This document shows positions 16,632 through 26,263 of a stretch of DNA of 64,000 nt, piece by piece; the stretch's first letter is position 1; the number at the start of each line of letters is the position of its first letter. The stretch covers positions 1-64,000 of the forward strand of contig NZ_BPET01000005.1 in NCBI RefSeq assembly GCF_019654915.1, in the 5' to 3' direction. The translations under genes and the position numbers were made by a program. Under the pieces are notes generated by a model. It did not search any database and had not been told where the DNA came from. It saw nothing but the letters and a program-made list of their open reading frames with translations. This stretch comes from Shewanella sp. MBTL60-007 (GTDB lineage Bacteria > Pseudomonadota > Gammaproteobacteria > Enterobacterales > Shewanellaceae).

Positions 16632-18679
16632 CAGTAAAAGAACAGCAGAGGATCTCCCGTCATACCTTGATGTGGCTGCTTATCACCAATATCGTCATCT
16701 TGTCTCCCCTCTATGAGCAAGTCACCCTTTGGTCGCTGGCGATCTGCGCCATCTGTATCTTCTGGCGCATCGGGATCTATCTTGGCAGAGTCGCTAAGCC
16801 CCCTAAATGGCTGGTAACAAGCCTAGCCTTTGCCTCTGCGATGACGCTAGCAATGGTGGCGGGTCAAATCGGTGTTCTCACTGCCATGGTCAACCTACTC
16901 ATTCTAGGTTACGCACTTAAATATATTGAAATGCGTAATCGCCGTGATGTTCGTGCGGTCGTATTGGCGGGTTACTTCCTGATCGCCTTTACCTTCATCG
17001 ATCAGCAAAGCCTATTTGCTAGCCTTCACCTATTAGTCGCCACCATGATTAACACCTGCGTACTCATTAGCCTCTATCACGATGAAGGTAACTTTAAAAA
17101 TGCAGCTCGATTGGGTGCTAAGATTATTGTGCAGAGTATTCCCCTTGCCATTATCTTATTTCTAGTCTTGCCACGTCTGCCCCCACTATGGATGGTACCG
17201 CCACAAAATGGTCCCCAAACGGGACTCTCCGATAAAGTAAGCTTTGGTGATATCGGCAAGCTAACACGCTCTAGTGCTTTGGCCTTTAGAGCCACTTTTG
17301 ATGGCAACGCCCCTAGCAATGACAAACTTTATTGGCGCGCCATAGTATTGGAAGATTATAACGGCCAAGATTGGACTCAAAACCCAAGGATTATTGAGGC
17401 GCAATCGATGCAAACAGCACCTCTTCCGACTACAGAACTTGCACGGCTAGGCGTAAACTCATCCAGAATCGATTATCAAATCATTGCCGAGCCTAGCGCC
17501 CAACATTGGCTATTTGGCCTAGATGTTGCCACAAGCCAAGAGCCAGGTATAAAACGTCTTGCAGATTTCAGCCTATACGCCAATCGTCCCATTGATCAAC
17601 GCCGCTTGTATCAAGTCACTAGCTTCAACGAGCTGATGATGGATAGGCAGCTAAGCGATAGCAGTAAAACGACTAACCTTGCACTTCCGGCTGGGAGTAA
17701 TCCTAAAAGCCGCGCCTTGGCACAGCAATTTGCCATTAACTACCCTGATAATGAGGAAAGGCTGAATGCCATGATGCGCTACTTCACTCAGCAGCCTTAT
17801 TACTACACCTTGCAACCGCCTAAGGTCGGCAGACAGCAAATAGATGACTTCCTGATACAGAATAAGGCGGGGTTTTGTGTTCATTACGCCAGTGCATTTG
17901 CCTTTATGGCCCGTGTAACTGGGATCCCAGCCCGTTTAGTTACAGGGTATCAAGGCGCGGAATTCAATCCCAGTGCAGGTTATTACAGTATCTATCAATA
18001 TATGGCCCATGCCTGGGTTGAAGCTTGGTTACCAGACCAAGGTTGGGTACGCTTCGACCCCACAGCTATGATAGCCCCTGAGCGAGTCGAGCAGGGTTTC
18101 GATGCTTTTTTCGATCCAGAATCCACCTATCTATTGGACAACCCTTTTAGCGCTCTTGCCTACCGTGATAACGCTTTACTCAACCAGATGCGTATACAAC
18201 TGGCCAGTGTAGACTACTTCTGGAGTGTGTGGGTGCTCGGTTTCAATGACCAAAAACAACAAAGGGTGCTAGAGGAGATCTTAGGCGAAGTCACCCAAAC
18301 TAAACTCACCATTTTTATTGTCATTAGCCTCTGTGTGATCGGCTTATCCATCGCCTATAGCGCAGGCCTTATTCAGTTCCACCGCTCAAGTGATAAGCAC
18401 CTTAACGCCTATTATTCCGTCTGTAAGCTTCTGCGCCAAAGAGGACTTGCAAGAGCTCACAATGAAGGTCCTCTCGATTACAACAAGCGAGTGGCAGCAG
18501 CCTTTCCTGACATAGCCGAGGATTTCGACAAATTGACGCAGTACTTCATCACTATTAAGTATCAAAATCTCAGTAAGCGTGGCAATAGACGCTTTTCCCG
18601 ATTACTTATCAAGCAATCGAGATGGCTAAAAATCAATATCATTAAACAGAGATTGGCACTTAATAAAACAAACACATAG
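16628..18679 (+). CDS. TgpA-like transglutaminase-domain membrane protein
   Basis: A 683-residue inner-membrane protein of the DUF3488/TgpA type. About six transmembrane helices occupy the first ~200 residues, and one more lies near 560-580 (LTIFIVISLCVIGLSIAYSAG). Between them is a transglutaminase-like domain with the triad Cys417 (KAGFCVHYASAF), His461 (YMAHAWVEAW) and Asp477 (WVRFDPT). The frame opens at 16472, but the ATG at 16628 overlaps the DUF58 stop as ATGA and begins the typical N-terminus. Related proteins in Pseudomonas are essential; substrates are unknown. Confidence 0.92.
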   Translation: MTVKEQQRISRHTLMWLLITNIVILSPLYEQVTLWSLAICAICIFWRIGIYLGRVAKPPKWLVTSLAFASAMTLAMVAGQIGVLTAMVNLLILGYALKYIEMRNRRDVRAVVLAGYFLIAFTFIDQQSLFASLHLLVATMINTCVLISLYHDEGNFKNAARLGAKIIVQSIPLAIILFLVLPRLPPLWMVPPQNGPQTGLSDKVSFGDIGKLTRSSALAFRATFDGNAPSNDKLYWRAIVLEDYNGQDWTQNPRIIEAQSMQTAPLPTTELARLGVNSSRIDYQIIAEPSAQHWLFGLDVATSQEPGIKRLADFSLYANRPIDQRRLYQVTSFNELMMDRQLSDSSKTTNLALPAGSNPKSRALAQQFAINYPDNEERLNAMMRYFTQQPYYYTLQPPKVGRQQIDDFLIQNKAGFCVHYASAFAFMARVTGIPARLVTGYQGAEFNPSAGYYSIYQYMAHAWVEAWLPDQGWVRFDPTAMIAPERVEQGFDAFFDPESTYLLDNPFSALAYRDNALLNQMRIQLASVDYFWSVWVLGFNDQKQQRVLEEILGEVTQTKLTIFIVISLCVIGLSIAYSAGLIQFHRSSDKHLNAYYSVCKLLRQRGLARAHNEGPLDYNKRVAAAFPDIAEDFDKLTQYFITIKYQNLSKRGNRRFSRLLIKQSRWLKINIIKQRLALNKTNT

Positions 18680-18738
18680 AATGGTTTGATCTGGCAGACT
18701 CTCTGCCCATTCGCCTGCATTGTTGTTAAAGGAACGCC

Positions 18739-21700
18739 ATGCTATATCTAGTGCAATCAAACCAAATGGAAGCGTTATCAAAGCTTTTAGCTAATGAGTT
18801 ACGTAGCCCATTGCCAAACAGCCCACTGTTGATGCCAGAGCATATTTTGGTGCAGAGTCCCGGTATGTCCACCTGGTTACGACTAGAGATAGCAAGGCAG
18901 AATAATATCGCAGCGAGCCTCGAATTTCCGCTACCCTCGAGCTTTATCTGGCAACTGTGTCATACCCTGTTAGAAGATGTGCCTAAAGAGAACGCCTTTA
19001 CCAAGGCCGCGATGACTTGGAAGTTGATGGAGCTACTACCCACGCTTATCGACCGAGAAGATTTTTCCCCGCTGGCATATTATCTCAACAATGGAAATCC
19101 TGAAAGCTCAGTTAACAGCGCTAATACTGCAAACTCAGACGATGTCGATGCTGAAGCTTATTCGCTCACTGAGCCACTATTAGAACAAGGTGAGCAAAAC
19201 CCACTGAAGCTCTATCAGCTCTGTGGCCAAATCGCCGACATCTTCGACCAATATTTAGTGTATCGCCCCGACTGGATCAGTGCTTGGGAAGCCAATGAGC
19301 CCACCTTGCCACCAAAAGGCGATAAACTCAGCCCTGCGCAGGCCTGGCAACCCATCCTGTGGCGTGCGCTGATAGACTTTAATGGCAACACCTTAGGTAA
19401 GAGTCGCTATCATCGCGCTAATTTGCACCAAGCCCTGTTCGATGCACTCGATGATCCCAACACCAGCCTAGAGGCTCTGCCCAGACGCTTATTTGTTTTT
19501 GGGATCTCCTCTATGGCACCGCAAACACTCGATGTGTTGCACTATTTAGCCAAGCGCATCGACGTGATCATGCTCAACTTAAGCCCATGTCAGCATTATT
19601 GGGGCGATATTGTCGATCCACGGCTACGCGCTCGTATGGCACTACAATACGCCGATAAAAACAAGCTGGAAGTGGAATGGGAAGATAAACTTGAAGTGGG
19701 TAACCCACTGCTAGCTAACAACGGTAAGATGGGTCGTGAGTTGCTCGACTTACTGTTAGAACTCCCCGAGGAACATACCGCCTTCAACTTAGACTGCTAC
19801 CAAGAGCCAACACCTAGCAGCATACTAACTGGCGTGCAATATGACATCTTAGAGTTGACCACCCGTGGCCAGAGCCTAGGGCCCGATGCAACGCTGTACC
19901 TAAGCTTAGAGGGGCGGCGCGTCATTGCTGAGTCAGATGACTCAATCACGGTTCGTAGCTGTCACAGCCCACTACGCGAAGTTGAAACCCTGCATGATCA
20001 TCTACTAGAGATGTTGTCTAGGCCTCTTACCGAGGAACAAGTTGCAGACGGAGTTACGCCGCTGGTCCCCAAAGATATCGTGATAATGATGCCCGACGTT
20101 GCGGCTTACGCTCCTTATATCGATGCGGTATTTGGCGCGAAACAGGGCGCGCATTATATCCCCTATGCCATTGCCGATCGCGGCGCAGCTCAAGAGTCGC
20201 CGCTTATCACCAGCTTCTTACACCTATTGAAAATTAACCAGAGCCGTTTTGGCCTAACTGATATTCTCAGCATTTTAGAGGTCCCAGCCGTGCTACGCCG
20301 CTTCGAGCTGGACGATGAGAGCTTGGCAGTCATTAAGCGCTGGTTGGAGCAAGCCGGGGTCCGTTGGGGACGAGATGAAAACAGTCGTAGCGAATACCAA
20401 CTGCCCGCGTTCGAGCAAAACTCATGGTCATTTGGTATTAAGCGGTTAATTTTGGGTTACAGCTTCAGTGACGATGCCCCGCTTTATCAAGAGCGACTAT
20501 CCGTGAATGGCGTTGAGGGGCAAACGGCGCAGGCATTGGGTAAGCTACTCGACTTTATCGAAGCCCTCGATAACGTGCACCAATCACTCGCTCAAGCCTG
20601 TAGCCTAAGCGAACGTATGGCGCAGCTTGAAGCGATCCTCGAAGACTTCTATGAGGTTGACGATGACGAGCTAGTCCAACTCCAAGAGATCCGTGAAGCA
20701 ATTGTTAAGCTCAATGAAGAACTCACCGAAGCCGGCCACACCACGCCGTTAACTATAGAAGTGATTCAGAATTGGTTTAACAGCCGCTTATCTGAATCTC
20801 GGGTCGGTCAGCGATACCTGGCCGGTAGTGTCAACTTCTGTACCTTAATGCCCATGCGCTCCATTCCCTTTAAGCTAGTGTGCTTACTGGGCATGAACGA
20901 TGGCGTATACCCACGGGTTCAACACCCTGTCGGCTTCGATCTAGTCGCGCAAATGGGACCAAGAAAAGGTGACCGTTCACGTCGCTTAGATGACAGATAT
21001 CTGTTCCTTGAAGCGATTCTTTCGGCTCGAGAGCAACTCTATATCAGCTATATCGGTAATAGCGAACGCGATGACTCGGAGCGGATCCCATCGATGCTGG
21101 TATCTGAACTTATCGAATATTGCCAGTTGGTTTATCTGCCACAGTCTCTTGAGGCGCAAGCAAGCGCACAGAAACTAGAAGCGGATGGCAACGCATCGCA
21201 GCAGCTTACCGATAAGATTGAAAAAGGCGTGATTGAGCACCTAATCCGCAAGCAGCCTCTGCAACCCTTCGATCCGCGTCTCTATCGCACGCCAAATAGC
21301 GCAAAGAGCCAAGATGATACCAAGCTACAACAGAGCTACTCGGCGCAGTGGTGCCCAGTACCTGCGCAATCAACCGAAGGGGCAAACGCTTCAACAGATA
21401 AAGCGCAAACAACCGCGAGCTATAACGGCTTTATTGGCCATCATACTCAGCTACTGCCTTTTAGCGAGAATGCCGTAGGTGAGTCCATTGACAGCATGGG
21501 AAGCAATACCGAGGAGCTTGAGCTGTCGGCACTGATCCGCTTTTTTAGAAACCCGGCGCAATATTTCTTCAACCGTACCTTAAAGGTCGATCTGGGGCTG
21601 GATATTCAAGCCGATGATAATGATGAGCCCTTTAGTCTCAACGCACTTGAGCGCTACAAGCTGCAGGCTACACTACTGGATAACGCCATCGAAAATGGCG

Positions 21701-22560
21701 AAGAGCGGCCACAGCAGGCGCTACTTGAGCGGTTAAAAGCCCAAGGAAACTTGCCGTTAAAGCCCTTTGACGATCTGATTTTAAATCAATATTTACATGA
21801 TATTAAGCCGCTTATTGGTCGCTGTTTATACTTAAAAGGCGAAGCTGCACACTCGGTGGATATCGATCTATTATTCGATGACGTTGATGACAGCGTTAAT
21901 GCGAGTATTGCACTAAACCTTGTAGGCCGTATCGATGACTTAAGTGCCAAAGGACTCGTTAACTATCGCCCGGGTACGGCCAATGGCCGTGACTTAATCC
22001 GAGTCTATCTGCGCCACCTTTGCCTCTGTGCCATGAGAGGCGAGCCTAAAACTCAAGCGAATAGTGAGGAGCAAACTCATTCAGAACTAAGCAATATAGT
22101 AACCAGCAGCAATGTAGTGAGTTATCTACTCGATATCGGCCACTTCCATGCCTTCGCCCCCGTTACGCCCAAGCAGGCAAAAGCACAGCTTAAACAATGG
22201 CTAAGCTGCTTTAAACTGGGGCAAGTGCAGCCACTGATGTTTATGCCACGCACCGCCATGGCTTACGTTGAGGCTGAGGGCTCTCATAAACAGAAGCTTA
22301 TTGAAGCGCAGTCACAGTGGCTCGATGAGCAGAGTCAGTTAGGTGAAGGACTAGAGCCCCACTTTCAACGTCTATACCGCTTCCCTGAAGATTTTAGTGA
22401 GCAAACCTTCGCTAAAACAGCGACTCGCTTACTGCAGCCGCTTCTAAGCTTGTATCACAAAGACAAGCTCAGTGAATTAGCCACCTTTGTTGAGGCTGGA
22501 CTCGACACCGTCGATCTAGCGTTAGCATCGACGCCAAATGCACAAGGCGAGGCTAACTAA
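18739..22560 (+). CDS. recC: Exodeoxyribonuclease V gamma subunit RecC
   Basis: RecC is the Chi-recognition and strand-splitting scaffold of RecBCD, which processes double-strand breaks. At 1273 residues it is longer than E. coli RecC (~1120); the extra length includes Ser/Gln-rich inserts near 115-140 and 860-920. Recognisable parts are the start LYLVQSNQMEALSKLLA, then VQSPGMSTWLRLEIA, the PRRLFVFGISSMAPQTLDVL stretch and VCLLGMNDGVYPR. RBS AAAGGA precedes the ATG. It begins a tight recC-recB-recD operon. Confidence 0.95.
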   Translation: MLYLVQSNQMEALSKLLANELRSPLPNSPLLMPEHILVQSPGMSTWLRLEIARQNNIAASLEFPLPSSFIWQLCHTLLEDVPKENAFTKAAMTWKLMELLPTLIDREDFSPLAYYLNNGNPESSVNSANTANSDDVDAEAYSLTEPLLEQGEQNPLKLYQLCGQIADIFDQYLVYRPDWISAWEANEPTLPPKGDKLSPAQAWQPILWRALIDFNGNTLGKSRYHRANLHQALFDALDDPNTSLEALPRRLFVFGISSMAPQTLDVLHYLAKRIDVIMLNLSPCQHYWGDIVDPRLRARMALQYADKNKLEVEWEDKLEVGNPLLANNGKMGRELLDLLLELPEEHTAFNLDCYQEPTPSSILTGVQYDILELTTRGQSLGPDATLYLSLEGRRVIAESDDSITVRSCHSPLREVETLHDHLLEMLSRPLTEEQVADGVTPLVPKDIVIMMPDVAAYAPYIDAVFGAKQGAHYIPYAIADRGAAQESPLITSFLHLLKINQSRFGLTDILSILEVPAVLRRFELDDESLAVIKRWLEQAGVRWGRDENSRSEYQLPAFEQNSWSFGIKRLILGYSFSDDAPLYQERLSVNGVEGQTAQALGKLLDFIEALDNVHQSLAQACSLSERMAQLEAILEDFYEVDDDELVQLQEIREAIVKLNEELTEAGHTTPLTIEVIQNWFNSRLSESRVGQRYLAGSVNFCTLMPMRSIPFKLVCLLGMNDGVYPRVQHPVGFDLVAQMGPRKGDRSRRLDDRYLFLEAILSAREQLYISYIGNSERDDSERIPSMLVSELIEYCQLVYLPQSLEAQASAQKLEADGNASQQLTDKIEKGVIEHLIRKQPLQPFDPRLYRTPNSAKSQDDTKLQQSYSAQWCPVPAQSTEGANASTDKAQTTASYNGFIGHHTQLLPFSENAVGESIDSMGSNTEELELSALIRFFRNPAQYFFNRTLKVDLGLDIQADDNDEPFSLNALERYKLQATLLDNAIENGEERPQQALLERLKAQGNLPLKPFDDLILNQYLHDIKPLIGRCLYLKGEAAHSVDIDLLFDDVDDSVNASIALNLVGRIDDLSAKGLVNYRPGTANGRDLIRVYLRHLCLCAMRGEPKTQANSEEQTHSELSNIVTSSNVVSYLLDIGHFHAFAPVTPKQAKAQLKQWLSCFKLGQVQPLMFMPRTAMAYVEAEGSHKQKLIEAQSQWLDEQSQLGEGLEPHFQRLYRFPEDFSEQTFAKTATRLLQPLLSLYHKDKLSELATFVEAGLDTVDLALASTPNAQGEAN

Positions 22561-22561
22561 T

Positions 22562-25500
22562 ATGAGTGAGAGCCAAACAGAAAATATGACAACTTCAACC
22601 AATACGTCGCAAGCTGGCAATATTGTGACCGAAGCGCTAGATACATTGACCCTTCCCTTTGGCGGTAGCCGTTTAATCGAGGCCAGCGCGGGGACAGGCA
22701 AGACCTTTACCATTGCTGGACTCTATGTACGCTTGCTGCTCGGCCATGGTATCGATGCACCTTTGACCTGCGAGCAGATCTTGGTAGTAACCTTTACCAA
22801 TGCCGCAACCGGTGAGCTTAGAGATCGTATTCGTAAGAAGATCCAGCTAGCCTACCGCTGCTTTATCGGCCTAGAAGTCGATGATGAATTGATAAACTCG
22901 CTCTATCGTGCAACGCCAGAGGCCAGTCTGCCTATCGCCCGTAAACGCCTCGACTTGGCACTAAAATCCCTTGATGAAGCGGCAATCTTTACTATTCACG
23001 GATTTTGTCAGCGTATTCTGGCGGATATGGCATTTGAGTCATCCTTACTGTTTGAGTCTGAGTTTACCCTCGATGATAGCGAGTTTCTGCACCATGCGGT
23101 TCGAGACTTCTGGCGCGAAAAATGCTATCCCTTATCCGGCAGTCTGGCGGATGCGATCATCGGCAAGTTTAGTGACCCCGATGCACTCTCTCGTCAACTC
23201 AGGCCGCTTCTTGGTGCAAGTAATGCGGTAGCCAGCCCCAAACCTCAAGCCTTTGATAAGCTAGAGGCAGAGCTGACCCAAAGCCTAAGCCGCTTTAAAC
23301 TTATCTGGCCTAGAGAGCGTGAGCAAACAGAAACCTTATTACATGAACTGCCACTTAACGGTGCCCGTTTTGGCAAGAAGACTGATGGCTACCCAAAGCT
23401 GGCCAAAATGCTCGATGATCTCGATAACTGGGTCGCCTTCGGTCAGGCGCTGCCTCCAGCAAAAGTACTCGAAGCCCTGTCACTTAATGGGCTAAAGCTC
23501 AATAAAGGCGGAGAAATACCCTCGGCTCAGCAAGCGCCTATGCTAGATCATATCGAAAGGCTAGCCCAACTTATCGCCAACCTTATTCCGAGCTTTCTCT
23601 ATTGTGCTAGAGATGGCATCGCCTCGCGCTTTGCCAGGCAAAAGCTTGAGCGCAACCTGCTGACCCCAGATGATCTTCTACTAACACTGGCTAAAGCGCT
23701 TAAGGTAAGTCAAGATAATCGATTAGCTAGCAGTATTGCCCAGCGTTTCCCAGTTGCGCTAATTGACGAGTTCCAAGATACCGACCCATTGCAGTTTGAG
23801 ATCTTTAACTCGATATACCAAAGCACAGCAACAACCAGCACTCTTGCTAGCGCCTCATCACAAAACGATAAACTTAGCCTATTGATGATTGGCGATCCTA
23901 AGCAGGCAATCTATGCCTTTCGCGGCGCCGATATTCATACCTATATTCAGGCTCGCGCTCAAACCGCTAAGCACTATAATCTCGATACCAACTATCGCTC
24001 GAATCGGCAGATGGTGGATGCGGTCAATCGCATCTTTGGTCACAGAGACGACCCCTTTATCAGCCAATCTATTCCCTTCGAACCGGTAAAGGCATCGAGC
24101 TTTGCTGACAAAAAAGTACTCAATGAAAAGAATGCAGACAGCAGCGCCCTTAGATTAAGGCTATTAAGTGAAGAGGCAGAAAAAGGCCTCAATAAGACCA
24201 CAGCTAGACAGCTCATTGCTGATGATGTAGCCGATGAGATTGCCAAACTTTTAATCGATGCACAGCAAAACCTGTGCGCGATTGGTAAAAAGCCTCTAAG
24301 AGCAAAAGATATCGCCATCTTGGTCAGAGACAGACACGAAGCCAATGTGGTTCGGGCCGCATTGAGTCAACGCCAAATAGGCTCGGTCTTCTTAAGCCGT
24401 GATAGCGTATTTAACACCTTAGAAGCTCGCGAGCTTGCGCTGGTGCTTTATGCTATGGCAGATCCCAAGGATGAGCGCGCATTGCGAAGTGCTTTAGCCA
24501 CCTCACTGCTTGGCTATAGCGCAGAGGCGATCCATAGCTTTAACCAAGATGAAGATAAACGTCAGACCCTGCTTGAGCAATTTGCCCAGCTACAGCAGGT
24601 ATGGTTAAAGCGTGGGATCATGCCAGCCCTGCTGACCCTTGCCGCCCAGACTCAGATCATCGAGCGCTTACTGAATGGTGAAGAGGGAGAAAGGCGCTTA
24701 ACCGACTTTAGACACTTAGGAGAGCTACTGCAGCAAAAAGCCACCGAGCTCGATGGTAGCAGCGCTTTGATCAACTGGTACGAGCAAGCGCTTATCGAAA
24801 ACCAGCCAAATGAAGAGGCGCAGCTACGTTTAGAGAGTGAGCAGAACCTAGTACAAGTGGTCACCATTCATAAGAGTAAGGGGCTTGAATACCCTATCTG
24901 TTTCGTGCCGTTTGTCAGCCTAAGTCGCGATAACCGTAAACGCCCCGCCCCAATGCTATACCATGATGACAATCGGCTTATCTGGGATATTGAGCAGACA
25001 GATGAGGGCTGGGAGAGACAAAAACGTGAAACCTTAGCCGAAGATCTACGCCTACTCTATGTTGCACTAACTAGACCCGTGCTTAAGTGTTATCTGTATA
25101 TTGCCAACCACAGCCGGTTTACCAAAAAATCAGGTATGACGAGTCAGTTACATGAAACGGCAATCGGGTATCTGTTAGGGGTTGAAGATAAAGCTTGTGA
25201 TTACGAGAGACTGCTGGCTCAAGCTAAACTACTGCAACAAAAGGATCCTAAGGCCATCAGTTTGACGGAACTGCCTGCGGCGGGTGGCGATGAATACACT
25301 GACACCACATTTGTTGTGCTAGAGAAAGATGAAGCCTCCGAGCAACAATTAGCGCCAAAAGCGCTCAATCGCCCTATGCTAACACCTTGGCGTGTAGGCA
25401 GTTACTCAGGCCTTGTAAAACATTTGGCCCATGAGAAGGTGCTGCCGGGTATGGATGATGAACAGTTCCCTGAACTGGATGTGATTCAAGATGAAGTCGA

Positions 25501-26263
25501 TAGCTCGCCTTCGCGATTTACCTTTGAGCGCGGCGCCAATGCGGGTAGCTTTATGCACTTAGTGTTAGAGCTAATTGATTTCACTCAAGCGCAAACAGAT
25601 CTTGAGCTGCAGCTGCCTATCGCCATGGCGAAATATGGCATAGATGAGAGCTGGACCGAGGTACTGAAAGAGTGGTATCTAGACTTACTTCATGCGCCAT
25701 TAGCCAAGGATAACTCGCTAATACTCGCGCAGCTAAAACCAGCACAAAAGTTAGTTGAGATGGAGTTTTACCTGCCGATTACCGCCCTTAACTGCGACCA
25801 GCTCAATACACTGTTAAGCGAATTTGGTTACAGTGCTGGCCTTAATTTTGATGAGTTACAGGGCATGCTAAAAGGCTTTGTGGATTTAACCTTTGAGCAT
25901 AATAATCAGTTTTTTATCGCCGATTATAAGTCGAATCATTTAGGTGATGACTTAAGCCAATATCACTTTACCAACATGCAGCATGCGATCCGCAGTCACA
26001 GGTACGATCTGCAATACATCATTTACACCCTCGCTCTGCACCGCTATCTGGCACTGCGTATGGCGAATTACGATTATGATCTGCATATCGGCGGCAGCTT
26101 TTATCTGTTCCTACGGGGCATGTCGGCAAGCAATCCACAATCCGGTGTATTTTACGATAAACCGCCTAAGTTACTTATTGAAAAGCTCGATGCCTTATTC
26201 GGGAACAAGATGACAGCACACAATTCTGAACAAGCGAATAGCGCTCAAGTGGAGGCAAAATGA
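22562..26263 (+). CDS. recB: Exodeoxyribonuclease V beta subunit RecB
   Basis: RecB is the 3'-5' helicase and nuclease of RecBCD. Using the ATG one base past the recC stop it has 1233 residues. Walker A is EASAGTGKTFTIA (Lys47), followed by TFTNAATGELRDRI, the UvrD-type motif II LIDEFQDTDPLQFEIF, DPKQAIYAFRGADIHTY, and VTIHKSKGLEYPI. The C-terminal nuclease domain has GSFMHLVLELIDF, then GMLKGFVDLTFEH and IADYKSNHLG, which hold the Asp and Asp-x-Lys catalytic residues. The frame opens 24 bases earlier inside recC; the exact start is uncertain. Confidence 0.95.
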   Translation: MSESQTENMTTSTNTSQAGNIVTEALDTLTLPFGGSRLIEASAGTGKTFTIAGLYVRLLLGHGIDAPLTCEQILVVTFTNAATGELRDRIRKKIQLAYRCFIGLEVDDELINSLYRATPEASLPIARKRLDLALKSLDEAAIFTIHGFCQRILADMAFESSLLFESEFTLDDSEFLHHAVRDFWREKCYPLSGSLADAIIGKFSDPDALSRQLRPLLGASNAVASPKPQAFDKLEAELTQSLSRFKLIWPREREQTETLLHELPLNGARFGKKTDGYPKLAKMLDDLDNWVAFGQALPPAKVLEALSLNGLKLNKGGEIPSAQQAPMLDHIERLAQLIANLIPSFLYCARDGIASRFARQKLERNLLTPDDLLLTLAKALKVSQDNRLASSIAQRFPVALIDEFQDTDPLQFEIFNSIYQSTATTSTLASASSQNDKLSLLMIGDPKQAIYAFRGADIHTYIQARAQTAKHYNLDTNYRSNRQMVDAVNRIFGHRDDPFISQSIPFEPVKASSFADKKVLNEKNADSSALRLRLLSEEAEKGLNKTTARQLIADDVADEIAKLLIDAQQNLCAIGKKPLRAKDIAILVRDRHEANVVRAALSQRQIGSVFLSRDSVFNTLEARELALVLYAMADPKDERALRSALATSLLGYSAEAIHSFNQDEDKRQTLLEQFAQLQQVWLKRGIMPALLTLAAQTQIIERLLNGEEGERRLTDFRHLGELLQQKATELDGSSALINWYEQALIENQPNEEAQLRLESEQNLVQVVTIHKSKGLEYPICFVPFVSLSRDNRKRPAPMLYHDDNRLIWDIEQTDEGWERQKRETLAEDLRLLYVALTRPVLKCYLYIANHSRFTKKSGMTSQLHETAIGYLLGVEDKACDYERLLAQAKLLQQKDPKAISLTELPAAGGDEYTDTTFVVLEKDEASEQQLAPKALNRPMLTPWRVGSYSGLVKHLAHEKVLPGMDDEQFPELDVIQDEVDSSPSRFTFERGANAGSFMHLVLELIDFTQAQTDLELQLPIAMAKYGIDESWTEVLKEWYLDLLHAPLAKDNSLILAQLKPAQKLVEMEFYLPITALNCDQLNTLLSEFGYSAGLNFDELQGMLKGFVDLTFEHNNQFFIADYKSNHLGDDLSQYHFTNMQHAIRSHRYDLQYIIYTLALHRYLALRMANYDYDLHIGGSFYLFLRGMSASNPQSGVFYDKPPKLLIEKLDALFGNKMTAHNSEQANSAQVEAK